A stretch of DNA of 64,000 nucleotides from JAVKFY01 sp040223615 (lineage in GTDB: Bacteria; Pseudomonadota; Alphaproteobacteria; GCA-2731375). The translations under genes were made by a program, and so were the position numbers. How positions within the stretch are numbered: position 1 is the first letter of the stretch; each line of letters begins with the position of its first letter. The stretch is taken from positions 12,500-76,499 of the forward strand of contig JAVKFY010000071.1 in NCBI GenBank assembly GCA_040223615.1, read 5' to 3'. This document shows positions 43,217 through 51,704 of this stretch, piece after piece. The notes under the pieces were generated by a model. That model saw only the letters and a list, made by a program, of their open reading frames with translations, was not told the origin of the DNA and made no database searches.

Positions 43217-44836
43217 ATGACAAATGAGTGGTGGCGTGGCGCGATCCTGTATCAAATATATCCACGAAGTTTTCAAGATGCGAACCACGACGGCGTTGGC
43301 GACCTTCCCGGAATAACGGAACGGCTTCCGTATGTCGCGCGTCTGGGTGTCGATGCGATCTGGATTTCGCCGTTTTTCCGTTCGCCGATGCGCGACTTCG
43401 GTTACGACGTCCAGGACTATCGAAGCGTCGACCCTTTGTTCGGCACGATTGCCGATTTCGACGAGCTAATACAAGCCGCACATCGCCAGGGCCTGCGCGT
43501 CTTGATCGACATGGTGCTGAGCCACACCGCCGATCAGCACGCCTGGTTCGAGGAGAGCCGGCGCAACCGGGACAACGCGCGCGCCGACTGGTACGTGTGG
43601 GCCAATGCCCGCCCAGACGGAACGCCGCCGAACAACTGGCTGTCGATGTTCGGTGGCGTCGCCTGGACCTGGGAACCGAGGCGCGAGCAGTACTACCTGC
43701 ACAATTTCCTGCCCAGCCAACCCGATCTCAACATCCACAATCCCGACGTGCAGGACGCCTTACTGGCCGAGTGCCAGTTCTGGCTCGACCGCGGCGTCGA
43801 CGGTTTCCGCCTCGATGCCTGCAACTTCCTCACACACGACCCGGAGCTGCGTGACAATCCACCCCGGCCTGCCGGGTACCCGCCGACCGACGCCGTGAAG
43901 CCGAACAACCCCTACAATTTCCAGCTTCATAGCTTCGACAAGTCGCAGCCCGAGACCCTGACCTTTCTGCATCGCCTGCGTGACCTCGCCGAGAAGTACC
44001 AGGACGTCGCGCTGGTCGCCGAGATCGCCGACGACGACTCGATCGCCCGCATCGCCGAGTACGCTGGTCCGGGCGGCCCGCTGCATACCGGTTATTCGTT
44101 CGCGTTGCTGGGCGATCAGCTCGACCTGCACGTGTTGCGCGAGACGGTGGAGGCGTTCAGCGACGAGGAGCGTCAGGGCTGGCCCGCCTGGGCTTTCTCC
44201 AACCATGACGTGATGCGCGTGGTCAGCCGCTGGGGCGGGCCGCAGGCGCCGGCCGCCTTTGCCCGCGCACTGCTGTTCCTGCTGCTCAGCCTGCGCGGCA
44301 CGGTGTTCCTCTACCAAGGCGAGGAGCTTGGCCTGCATGAGGTCGATGTGCCGTACGAGCGCATCGTCGACCCCTACGGCCTCACCTTCTATCCGGAGTT
44401 CAAGGGGCGCGACGGCTGCCGCACGCCGATGCCGTGGAGCGATGCCGATCCAAGGGCGCATTTCACCGACGTCGAGCCGTGGCTGCCGATCCCGAATGAC
44501 CACATCGCCGCCTGCGTCGCGGCACAGGAAGCCGACCCGTCATCGACCCTGCAGTTCGCGCGGGCCATGATCGCCTGGCGCAAGAAACACCCGGCGATGA
44601 CGCGCGGTCGCATCGAGTTCCAGCACGTTGCCGACCGGCAGATCAGCTTCCTGCGCCACGCTGACGACGAAACGCTGCTGGTGGCGGTGAACCTCGCGGA
44701 CGAAACCGTGAGATTGCCGCGACCCGAGGGCAACGTTGCCCCCCTGCCCGACGTTACGGTGAATGCATCGATCAACACCGGCGAACTGACACTTCCGCCC
44801 TATGCGACGCTGGCGGCAACGTTCAACGCGACCTGA
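43217..44836 (+). CDS. Alpha-glucosidase, glycoside hydrolase family 13
   Basis: GH13 alpha-glucosidase-like enzyme of 539 residues and no signal peptide. All four family regions are present: LIDMVLSHTA (region I), GFRLDACNF (nucleophile Asp at about 200), LVAEIADDD (acid/base Glu at about 270) and FSNHDVMRV (about 331), with the N-terminal YQIYPRSFQDANHDGVGDLPG start typical of the oligo-1,6-glucosidase/alpha-glucosidase group. An ACGGAG site precedes the ATG. It is divergent from the proposed glucosylglycerol operon and may break down the imported or stored glucoside. Maltose, sucrose or isomaltose are equally possible substrates. Confidence 0.9.
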   Translation: MTNEWWRGAILYQIYPRSFQDANHDGVGDLPGITERLPYVARLGVDAIWISPFFRSPMRDFGYDVQDYRSVDPLFGTIADFDELIQAAHRQGLRVLIDMVLSHTADQHAWFEESRRNRDNARADWYVWANARPDGTPPNNWLSMFGGVAWTWEPRREQYYLHNFLPSQPDLNIHNPDVQDALLAECQFWLDRGVDGFRLDACNFLTHDPELRDNPPRPAGYPPTDAVKPNNPYNFQLHSFDKSQPETLTFLHRLRDLAEKYQDVALVAEIADDDSIARIAEYAGPGGPLHTGYSFALLGDQLDLHVLRETVEAFSDEERQGWPAWAFSNHDVMRVVSRWGGPQAPAAFARALLFLLLSLRGTVFLYQGEELGLHEVDVPYERIVDPYGLTFYPEFKGRDGCRTPMPWSDADPRAHFTDVEPWLPIPNDHIAACVAAQEADPSSTLQFARAMIAWRKKHPAMTRGRIEFQHVADRQISFLRHADDETLLVAVNLADETVRLPRPEGNVAPLPDVTVNASINTGELTLPPYATLAATFNAT

Positions 44837-44938
44837 CGTCTGCTACCGGCCAGGTCGCGACGACGTCGGCGCCGAGAGTGACGTCCGAGTTCGGAGGCAA
44901 ACCGGTCGTCGCGTCATCGCCTGGTCGTGGTCAGAGAA

Positions 44939-45457
44939 CTATTCCACGTGAGGGGTCGGAATCGGTTCTGCTGCATTATGACGTCGATCCGCAGCTTCAA
45001 AGTTGCGCTGTTTGCGCCGTCGATCTGGGCCAAAGTACTTCGGGGTTTCGAAGAAAACTCGATCTTTTCTGATCAAGTGTTCAAACGCCTTATAGAGATG
45101 CGACAATGACACCGGCTTGGATATCGAATAGTCGGATCCTGCAAGTCGCGCTTTTTGAACCAATTGCTTGGTCGCGTGTCCAGTCAGAACAATGATTGGC
45201 ACATATTTTACGTGACCGGGGGAGGATCGGATCATTCGAACGAACTCTTCTCCATTGACCGGGTCCATCACCCAGTCCACTATGATCAAATCTGGAGTCC
45301 AGTCCACCAGATGCGCAAATGCCTCAACTGGATCCACAAATCCAACAACGTCAGATATCCGCATCGCGTTCATTATTTGACCAACAATCTTGGTCATGAA
45401 GGAGTTATCGTCGACAACCATGATTGACAGGCCCGAGAAGTCATATTTGACAGTCAT
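44939..45457 (-). CDS. Single-domain response regulator (CheY-like)
   Basis: Receiver-domain protein of 172 residues from the ATG following GGAAA. The phosphorylation residues are in place: Asp16-Asp17 (MVVDDNSF), phospho-acceptor Asp61 (LIIVDWVM), Thr92 (IVLTGHAT) and Lys114 (SISKPVS). There is no DNA-binding or enzymatic output domain; after the receiver comes a basic tail YFGPDRRRKQR of a kind I associate with alphaproteobacterial response regulators. No partner histidine kinase is nearby. Base composition is visibly more A/T-rich than in the flanking genes, which may point to separate origin. It converges on the GH13 gene. Confidence 0.88.
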   Translation of the reverse strand: MTVKYDFSGLSIMVVDDNSFMTKIVGQIMNAMRISDVVGFVDPVEAFAHLVDWTPDLIIVDWVMDPVNGEEFVRMIRSSPGHVKYVPIIVLTGHATKQLVQKARLAGSDYSISKPVSLSHLYKAFEHLIRKDRVFFETPKYFGPDRRRKQRNFEAADRRHNAAEPIPTPHVE

Positions 45458-45477
45458 TCGGGTTTCCAAATCAAACG

Positions 45478-45693
45478 CTAGTAATACTGAGCAAGATCAT
45501 ACTGAAAAAGAGAATTCCTGTTCGCGATTGAACTCTGACTGACATCGGTGGTCATGACCCAGACGCGTTCTGAATTGCGAAGAAAGCTCACGCCTCTCCG
45601 CTCCGTTGCCTGCTCAGACAACGCGCGTAGCGCGCACATTGCCTCGATAAGGAGAACTCGCACGGGTATGCTCCGACTGATCAACGATCGCAC
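45478..45693 (-). CDS. Hypothetical small protein
   Basis: A 71-codon frame from a GTG, 8 bp... before the response regulator frame's upstream end and in the same direction, so it could be the first gene of a two-gene unit. The sequence includes VRVLLIEAMCALRALSEQAT and NSERVWVMTTDVSQSS, with no membrane segment or known motif. An internal ATG (MCALRALSEQ) preceded by GAGG is an alternative start. I do not recognise it. Coding is uncertain because the region is gene-poor and lower in GC. Confidence 0.3.
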   Translation of the reverse strand: MRSLISRSIPVRVLLIEAMCALRALSEQATERRGVSFLRNSERVWVMTTDVSQSSIANRNSLFQYDLAQYY

Positions 45694-46278
45694 AGCTTAT
45701 CGGTGCATGGTTAACCGACGGTGAATATCGAATGTAGTTCATTCGATTTATGAATAGATGTTAACTGAACTAGCGTAATCAGTTGTTCTCAATGACGAAC
45801 GCTTTCGAATTCTCGGCAACCACAACGAGATACTTCAGGTCTTTCTGGACATTCGCCGGTGCTCGCCCTGGCGCGGCTGATCGCACACGCAGCCGCGCCA
45901 GCAGATTACCAGACCCAGAAGGCGCAGCATCATGACGAACCCGCGCCTGACGAAGCCGGCCAATCCGTTCGACCGAGCCCGCGCGACACCATGCATCAGT
46001 CGACCGGCTACCGCGACGGCCTGATCCTGACGCCGTTAGCGGTCACCAGCCGGCGCCCTGCGCCCTTGCACAGTCGGTGTCCGCATTTTCACAATGCCGC
46101 GGCGCGTCGCCAACCGATCGCGACGCCGCGCTGGGCCGACGGAACAACTTTCCGCCGCGCCACATACCGACAATGCCGTGTCGCGTCCCACTTGTTGGCC
46201 GGGCGCCGCGCAACCGGGTAGGACAAGGGGCGTCATCTGTCTCGATGCGCCGTTGAACGTTGCCATCAGGAGGACGCC
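45694..46278. other. Gene-poor, partly A/T-rich interval with an inverted repeat
   Basis: I see no convincing gene in these 585 bases. The first 150 or so are noticeably A/T-rich and hold a perfect 8-bp-arm inverted repeat, ATCGAATG-TAGTT-CATTCGAT, at 45727-45747, placed where a promoter or operator for the response-regulator unit would be. The remainder is GC-rich, with open frames that look non-coding. GGAGG at about 46269 is the ribosome-binding site of the next gene. Confidence 0.5.
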
Positions 46279-47202
46279 ATGATCACGAACGATTTTGAGG
46301 TGATTGACCCACGCTTCGCCAAGCTGGTGCTGGGCAACGTGCACGTCGAGCAACTCTGGACCGGCGGGCGCTGGACCGAGGGACCGGCCTACTTTGCCGC
46401 CGGGCGTTACCTGATCTGGTCCGACATTCCGAACGACCGCCTGCTGCGCTGGGACGAGACGGACGGGTCGGTGTCGGAGTTCGAGGCGCCCTGCCGCAAT
46501 CAGAATGGCCACACGGTCGACCGCGAAGGGCGGCTGGTCTGCTGCGAGCACCGGGCACGTTGCGTGTCGCGCATCGAGCATGACGGCAGCCGTACCGTGC
46601 TGGCCGATGCCTTCGACGGCAAGCGGCTGAACTCGCCGAACGACGTGGTGGTGAAGTCGGACGGCTCGGTGTGGTTCACCGACCCGACCTATGGCATCGA
46701 CGGCGACTACGAGGGCGATCCGGCGGAGTCGGAGGTCGGCCGCTCCAACGTCTACCGGGTCGATCCCGCGACCGGCGCCGTCACCGCCGTTGTCACCGAC
46801 TTGCTGAAGCCCAACGGCCTGGCCTTCTCGATCGACGAGCGGGTGCTCTACGTCGCCGACACCGGCTTCACGCACGATCCATCGAACACGCCGAAGATCC
46901 TGACCTACCCGGTCTCCGCCGACGGTGCCTCGCTGGGCCAGGGCCAGCTCTTCGCGGAAAGTCCGTTCGGTCTTTACGACGGCTTTCGCGTCGACGTGCA
47001 CGGCAACATCTGGACGTCGGCCGGCGACGGCGTGCACGTCTACGCGGCCGACGCGAGCCTCATCGGCAAGATCAGGGTGCCCGAGGTGGTGTCCAACGTC
47101 TGCTTCGGTGGGCGCAAGCGCAACCGGCTGTTCATCACCGGCACGAAGAGCCTCTATGCAGTCTACGTGAACACGCGCGGCGCGATCTCGCAGGCCGCGT
47201 AG
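46279..47202 (+). CDS. SMP-30/gluconolactonase-like protein
   Basis: Six-bladed beta-propeller lactonase-like protein, 307 residues, no signal peptide. Family landmarks: WTEGPAYFAAGRYLIWSDIP (with the metal-ligand Glu), QNGHTVDREGRLVCCEH, LNSPNDVVVKSDGSVWFTDP (the metal-ligand Asn of the SMP-30 family), LLKPNGLAFSIDERVLYVADTG and DGFRVDVHGNIWTSAGDGVHV. Enzymes of this family hydrolyse aldonolactones or other lactones with a divalent metal. A GGAGG site precedes the ATG. It meets an epimerase-like reductase gene tail to tail, 5 bp apart. Substrate unknown. Confidence 0.88.
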   Translation: MITNDFEVIDPRFAKLVLGNVHVEQLWTGGRWTEGPAYFAAGRYLIWSDIPNDRLLRWDETDGSVSEFEAPCRNQNGHTVDREGRLVCCEHRARCVSRIEHDGSRTVLADAFDGKRLNSPNDVVVKSDGSVWFTDPTYGIDGDYEGDPAESEVGRSNVYRVDPATGAVTAVVTDLLKPNGLAFSIDERVLYVADTGFTHDPSNTPKILTYPVSADGASLGQGQLFAESPFGLYDGFRVDVHGNIWTSAGDGVHVYAADASLIGKIRVPEVVSNVCFGGRKRNRLFITGTKSLYAVYVNTRGAISQAA

Positions 47203-47207
47203 ACGAG

Positions 47208-48260
47208 CTACGGGATCACCTTGTCGGCGCGGAACTGTCCGAGCAGGCGCAGGAACATGTCCTCGCTGTCGACCACCTCGGTAAAGCCGGCCTGGATGCG
47301 CCTCACGTCGCTCATCACGTAGTCCCAGTCGGTGGCGAACACCCAGTCGGCGAAGGCCCAGTCGCCAGCCTCCGAGAAGGGCATCGGCTGCAGATCGTGT
47401 TCGCGCACCAGGCGGTCCCACACCGCGCCCTTGTCGGCCATGAAGTCGGCCAGGCTGATCCTTTGCGGCGGCGCCCAGGGCATGTCGAAGAAAGCCGCCA
47501 GCTTCGGCCACACATTGCACCAGCGGAAGCAGTCGGCGTTGGTCAGGTTAAAGGGCTGGTTCTCGGCGGCCGGGCTGATCGCGGCCCATATCGTGGCGCG
47601 AGCCAGCAGGCCGGCGTCGGTGACTTGGCCCAGCACCTCGTAGGCGCGCGGGCTGCCAGGAAAACGCAAGGGCAGGCCGTAGGCCTTGCAGATCGCGGCG
47701 TAGACACCGATCAGCAACATCAGGTTCAGCGGCACGCCACGCGCCGGTCCGCAGACCAGCTCCGGCCGCACCGCCGACCAACTCCAGGCCTTGCCGGCCT
47801 GGCGCGCCGTCAGAAAGTCCTGCTGGTCGTAGTAGAAGTTGGGCGGCAGGTGGCGGGCGTCGTCTTCCCTGGCCGGCGTCACGAAGGCGCCGAGGTGGCG
47901 GCCGTAATACTTGCCGCCTTCCTGCAGCGATATGTGGCGCAGCCCCTCGGCGACGGGCTCGACGGCATCGACGGCGTTGACCAGCAGCGCCAGGTTGCCC
48001 TCGACGTTCTCGGAGGCCAGTCCGCCATGCAGGCCGGCATAGAACAGGTGGGTGACGTCGATCAGCTCGGCCAGCGCGCGTTTCGCCGCCGCGGCGTCGA
48101 GCAGATCGACCGAGATGAACCGCGCGTTGGTTTCGAAGCCGGGCGGTTGACGCGAGACCGCCGTCACGGTCCAGCCGCCAGCGCGCGTCAGTTCCTGCAC
48201 CAGGGTGCGGCCGATGACGCCGCGACCACCGATAACCAGCGCGTGTTTGTTCTCTGCCAT
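47208..48260 (-). CDS. PRISE-type SDR reductase, paralogue 1
   Basis: 350-residue extended SDR of the progesterone-5-beta-reductase/iridoid-synthase-like (PRISE) type. The nucleotide loop GGRGVIGRTLVQEL lies at the N-terminus, the catalytic Lys is in LQEGGKYYGRHLG and the catalytic Tyr in NFYYDQQDF; FRWCNVWPKLAAFF and ADFMADKGAVWDRLV are further family stretches. PRISE enzymes reduce the C=C of enones using NADPH. A GGAGAGAG site precedes the ATG. It is divergent from a clear paralogue of identical length, which makes this a duplicated pair. Confidence 0.85.
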   Translation of the reverse strand: MAENKHALVIGGRGVIGRTLVQELTRAGGWTVTAVSRQPPGFETNARFISVDLLDAAAAKRALAELIDVTHLFYAGLHGGLASENVEGNLALLVNAVDAVEPVAEGLRHISLQEGGKYYGRHLGAFVTPAREDDARHLPPNFYYDQQDFLTARQAGKAWSWSAVRPELVCGPARGVPLNLMLLIGVYAAICKAYGLPLRFPGSPRAYEVLGQVTDAGLLARATIWAAISPAAENQPFNLTNADCFRWCNVWPKLAAFFDMPWAPPQRISLADFMADKGAVWDRLVREHDLQPMPFSEAGDWAFADWVFATDWDYVMSDVRRIQAGFTEVVDSEDMFLRLLGQFRADKVIP

Positions 48261-48381
48261 TCCGGCTCTCTCCTGCAGACTGCGTGCGCGCAGCCACGCT
48301 AGCGCAGATGGCGCGGCCGCTGAAACGAATGGCAGCCATGCGCCGGCGGTCTATTGGCCGTATTGGAAGCCGTTCGCTAGT

Positions 48382-48395
48382 GTACGAAGACGTAC
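48382..48395. promoter_or_regulatory. Palindrome in the divergent promoter of the PRISE pair
   Basis: GTACG-AAGA-CGTAC is a perfect inverted repeat with 5-bp arms, midway between the two divergent reductase genes, about 45 bp ahead of the second start codon. It could bind the GntR regulator encoded just beyond, but it does not match that protein's other candidate site. Confidence 0.3.
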
Positions 48396-48440
48396 GGCAT
48401 GTAACGAAGGCCGTCACAGGTATTGTCGGGAGGAGAAGAA

Positions 48441-49493
48441 ATGGATCACAAGAAGGCAGTCGTCGTCGGCGCGCTCGGCATGATCGGGCGCCATGTACTG
48501 CAGACGCTGGAAGCCAGCAACGACTGGGACATTGTCGGCATTTCGCGTCGCAAGCCGAGTTTCGACACGCGGGCCGAGTTCATCTCGGTCGACCTAGAGG
48601 ACCGCGCGGCGGCCGAGCGAGCGCTCGGCAAGCTCGACGACGTCACCCATGTTTTCTATTCGGCGCTGAACGGCTCGATCCATGCCGAGAATGTCGCGGG
48701 CAACCTGGCCCTGACCGCGAACTCCGTCGGCGTGCTGGCCGAGGCATCGGCGAAGGCGATGCAGCGCGTGGTGTTGACGCAGGGCGGCAAGTACTACGGC
48801 TGTCATCTCGGCAAACACAAGACGCCGTCGGTCGAGACCGACCCGCGCCACCTGCCGCCGAACTTCTATTACGACCAGCAGGACTTCGTGGTCGACCTGC
48901 AGAAGGGCAAGGACTGGACCTACACGCTGGTCCGGCCCGAGGCGGTGATCGGCAACGTCGCCGGCATTCCGCTGAACAGCTGCGGGTTCCTGGCGGCCTA
49001 CGCTGCCATCTGCAAGCACCTCGACGTGCCGTTCCACTATCCCGGGCCGGTCGAGGCGTTCGAGGCCTACAACAAGTTCACCGACGCGCGCATCCTGGGC
49101 CGGTTCGAGGCTTGGTGCGCCACCGCACCCGAGGCCGCCAACGAGGCCTTCAACATCACCAACGAGTCGGGCTTCCGCTGGTGCAACCTGTGGCCGGCGT
49201 TGACCGCCTATTTCGGTTGCCGGCCCGGCATGGTGATGCCGTTCTCGCTGACCGACTTCATGGCCGACAAGGCGCCGGTGTGGGACCAGATCGTCGCCAA
49301 GCACGACCTGAAGCCGACGCCGTTCGCGGACATGGGCGACTGGGTGTTCGCCGATTGGAATCTGGGCCGGACGTGGGACACGATCCTGGAGGACACCAAG
49401 CGCATCAAGGCCGGTTTCACCGAGGTGATGGATACCGAGGAAAGCTTCCTGTCGACATTCGACCTGATGCGCCGAGACCGGATTATCCCGTGA
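48441..49493 (+). CDS. PRISE-type SDR reductase, paralogue 2
   Basis: 350 residues, with the same plan as its divergent neighbour and clearly related along the whole length. GALGMIGRHVL (10-20) binds the nucleotide, Lys117 lies in LTQGGKYYG and the catalytic Tyr (143/144) in NFYYDQQDF, the PRISE active-site pattern. FRWCNLWPALTAYF and LTDFMADKAPVWDQIV mirror the paralogue. A strong GGGAGGAGAAG ribosome-binding site selects this ATG over a frame extending upstream. Its 3' end overlaps the convergent GntR gene by 11 bp. It is probably an enone or carbonyl reductase. Confidence 0.85.
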   Translation: MDHKKAVVVGALGMIGRHVLQTLEASNDWDIVGISRRKPSFDTRAEFISVDLEDRAAAERALGKLDDVTHVFYSALNGSIHAENVAGNLALTANSVGVLAEASAKAMQRVVLTQGGKYYGCHLGKHKTPSVETDPRHLPPNFYYDQQDFVVDLQKGKDWTYTLVRPEAVIGNVAGIPLNSCGFLAAYAAICKHLDVPFHYPGPVEAFEAYNKFTDARILGRFEAWCATAPEAANEAFNITNESGFRWCNLWPALTAYFGCRPGMVMPFSLTDFMADKAPVWDQIVAKHDLKPTPFADMGDWVFADWNLGRTWDTILEDTKRIKAGFTEVMDTEESFLSTFDLMRRDRIIP

Positions 49494-50238
49494 CCGCGGC
49501 GGCCTTCGGCGGGGTCCGGCTGTGCGCGATGCCGACTGACAGTCGCGTCGCGGACTTCCGCAGATGACTTCGCACGGCCTTCTTCGCCAGCACCGGCGCG
49601 CCGTCCCGGATTGCCGCGAAGATTGCCTCGTGCTCGCGCCACACCGCCGTCAGTTCCTCGCTGTGCTGCGCAACGTCGGCCCGCGAAAGTCGGATTGCCG
49701 CCAGGATCGTCGGCTGCAGGGCCTGGCAGACGCCGATGTAGTAGGGGTTGCCGGTGGCGTGCGCCATGGCCCGATGGAAGTGAAGTTCCGCCTCCGGTCC
49801 GCTGTCGCTGGCCTTGCTGAGATGGTCCACCGCCAGCTTCATCGCGTCGAGATGCTGGTCCTCACGGCGCTCGGCCGCCAGCGTGGCAACGGTCGGCTCG
49901 ATGGTGAGGCGGGTCTCGAAGACGTAGGCCAGGTTCTCCTGACGCTCCAGATGACTGGTCTCGATCGACAACGTGCGACGGGTGATCTCGCTGACGAAGG
50001 CGCCCGCTCCCTGTCGAGTGTCGATCAGACCCTCGTGCTTCAGACTGGAAACGGCTTCGCGAATTACGGTGCGGCTGACACCGAAGGACTCGGCGAGTTG
50101 TGCTTCGGTCGGCAGCCGATCGCCAGGCTGCATCTTGCCCCCGGTGATGCGTTCGCGAAGTGCGCGCGCGATCTGGTGCGCCAGCGTGTCTCGGCGCGAT
50201 ACCGGGCGAAAGTCTTCGAAGGCGCTATCACCAAACAC
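49483..50238 (-). CDS. GntR family transcriptional regulator, FCD-type
   Basis: 251-residue FadR-subfamily regulator from a GTG start. The winged helix is clear (QIARALRERITGGKMQPGDR, LPTEAQLAESFGVSRTVIRE, AVSSLKHEGLIDTRQGAGAFV), followed by a helical FCD domain with AELHFHRAMAHATGNPYY and AVWREHEAIFAAIRDG, where the histidines are likely metal ligands. It is divergent from the LLM/ribose-type importer operon, with a palindromic candidate operator near that promoter, and converges on PRISE paralogue 2. Ligand probably a sugar acid or other carboxylate. Confidence 0.9.
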   Translation of the reverse strand: MFGDSAFEDFRPVSRRDTLAHQIARALRERITGGKMQPGDRLPTEAQLAESFGVSRTVIREAVSSLKHEGLIDTRQGAGAFVSEITRRTLSIETSHLERQENLAYVFETRLTIEPTVATLAAERREDQHLDAMKLAVDHLSKASDSGPEAELHFHRAMAHATGNPYYIGVCQALQPTILAAIRLSRADVAQHSEELTAVWREHEAIFAAIRDGAPVLAKKAVRSHLRKSATRLSVGIAHSRTPPKAAAVTG

Positions 50239-50370
50239 GTTGCGGTTCGCTCAACCTCGTTACCTGGGTGGTGCGTTCAAGTCGGGCGTGGCGCTGCCCG
50301 TTCTGCACTCGATACGCCGCCGCAAGACAAACGCGGCACGCTTGATCGCAGGTCCGCGCTCGGGGCTCAA

Positions 50371-50396
50371 CCCTTCGTCGCGCGCGCGACGAAGGG
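50371..50396. repeat. 26-bp perfect palindrome
   Basis: CCCTTCGTCGCGC and its exact reverse complement GCGCGACGAAGGG abut without a loop, giving a 26-bp perfect palindrome in the 325-bp gene-free gap between gntR and the LLM gene (50239-50563). No T-tract follows, so a standard terminator is unlikely. It may be a cruciform or hairpin element or a protein-binding site. The rest of the gap holds a candidate operator and no gene. Confidence 0.75.
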
Positions 50397-50450
50397 GGCG
50401 ATCGGAAGAGGCCGTCGGGCGCCAAGTGCTGCGTGATCGAGTGCGCGAAT

Positions 50451-50466
50451 TTGTATGATAATACGA
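50451..50466. promoter_or_regulatory. Candidate GntR operator upstream of the LLM/ribose-type operon
   Basis: TTGTATGATAATACGA is an imperfect palindrome (TTGTAT/ATACGA arms, five of six matching) about 100 bp upstream of the LLM start codon. It has the TNGTAT...ATACNA look of FCD-GntR binding sites. The nearby divergent GntR gene is the natural candidate regulator. Confidence 0.45.
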
Positions 50467-50563
50467 CTTTCTAGCAATATGCGCCACTTCGTTGGCGCGG
50501 GGCGGTTCGACGGACCGGGTTTGACCAGGACGATCCGCCAGTCAGCCGACGAGGGAGGGCACT

Positions 50564-51667
50564 ATGCGTCTCGGCCTGTTCATGATGCCGTTGCACGATC
50601 CGGAACGCGACTACCAGACCGTGCTGAGCGAAGACCGCGAGGCGATCCTGCATGCGGAGAAGCTCGGTTTCGACGAGGCGTGGGTGGGTGAGCATTACGC
50701 CTGCGCGACCGAGCCGATTCCGGATCCGATGCAGTTCATGGCAACCCTGATCCCGGTCACGGAGCGGATCAAGTTCGGCACCGCGGTCATTAACATGCCG
50801 CAGCACCATCCGGCGCAGGTCGCCGGCAACGCGGCGCAGTTCGACCATCTGGCGCAGGGCCGCTTCATCATGGGCGTCGGTCCAGGCGGCCTGGGCTCCG
50901 ACTTCGAGCTGTTCCAGACCTTCGACAAGAACCGCGCCGAGATGATGGCCGAGGCCGTCGACATGGTGCACAAGATCTGGGCCTCCGACCCCCCCTACCG
51001 CATCCACGGCAAGTATTGGGACGTGGTGGTCGACGAGCAAGTGCAGGAGAAGCTCGGCATTGGCCCGATGCTGAAGCCCTACCAGAAGCCGCATCCGCCG
51101 CTGGCGATGTCGGTGATGAGCCCGCATTCCGGAACCGCTCGCTTCGCCGGCTCGAACGGCTGGGGTATGATCTCCGCGAACTTCACGCCGCTGGAGAACG
51201 TCAAGACGCACTGGACGTCGTATGCCGCCGGGGCCAGCGACGCCGGCGAGCAGCCGGACCGCAACCTGTGGCGTGTCGCCCGCTCGATCCTGGTGACCGA
51301 CTCTGACGAGCAGGCCGAAGCCTACCTTTCGAAGGAGGCGTGCAGCCCGGCCTGGTACTACAAGTATCTGCGCGACAACCTCGGGACGTACGGACTCCTG
51401 GGCATCTTCAAGGACGACCAGTCGATGCCCGATTCCGATCTCACCTGGCAGAAATGCCTGGAGCTCATGTTGATCTCCGGCAGCCCCAAGCGCGTGCTCG
51501 ACCAGCTCGTCGCCATGGTGGACGAGATCGGCTACTTCGGCACCTTGCTGCTCACCCAGAAGGACTGGGACGACAAGGAATTGCACAAGCGCTCGATGCA
51601 GTTGCTTGCCGAAGAGGTAATGCCCAAGCTGAGCGCGTACGCCGAAGGCCAACAGGCGGCTGAATAA
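50564..51667 (+). CDS. LLM class flavin-dependent oxidoreductase
   Basis: Bacterial-luciferase-like TIM-barrel flavoprotein of 367 residues. It starts RLGLFMMPLHDPERD; HAEKLGFDEAWVGEHY, LIPVTERIKFGTAVINMPQH and FDHLAQGRFIMGVGPGGLGS are the standard landmarks of the limonene/alkanal monooxygenase group, which use FMNH2 and oxygen. A GAGGGAGGGCACT site precedes the ATG. It is the first gene of a plus-strand unit, 37 bp before the binding-protein gene of a ribose-type importer, so its substrate may be the imported compound. No flavin reductase is adjacent. Confidence 0.88.
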   Translation: MRLGLFMMPLHDPERDYQTVLSEDREAILHAEKLGFDEAWVGEHYACATEPIPDPMQFMATLIPVTERIKFGTAVINMPQHHPAQVAGNAAQFDHLAQGRFIMGVGPGGLGSDFELFQTFDKNRAEMMAEAVDMVHKIWASDPPYRIHGKYWDVVVDEQVQEKLGIGPMLKPYQKPHPPLAMSVMSPHSGTARFAGSNGWGMISANFTPLENVKTHWTSYAAGASDAGEQPDRNLWRVARSILVTDSDEQAEAYLSKEACSPAWYYKYLRDNLGTYGLLGIFKDDQSMPDSDLTWQKCLELMLISGSPKRVLDQLVAMVDEIGYFGTLLLTQKDWDDKELHKRSMQLLAEEVMPKLSAYAEGQQAAE

Positions 51668-51704
51668 CAGCGGCCCTGACAAAGAAAATCTGGAGGAGGA
51701 ACCA

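Noticed and set aside
44837..44938. Terminator between the convergent GH13 and response-regulator genes
   Set aside because: Only partial, interrupted complementarity is present; no clean stem or T-tract.
45859..46221. 120-codon open frame in the gene-poor interval
   Set aside because: No ribosome-binding site, no motif, composition unlike the surrounding genes; treated as non-coding.
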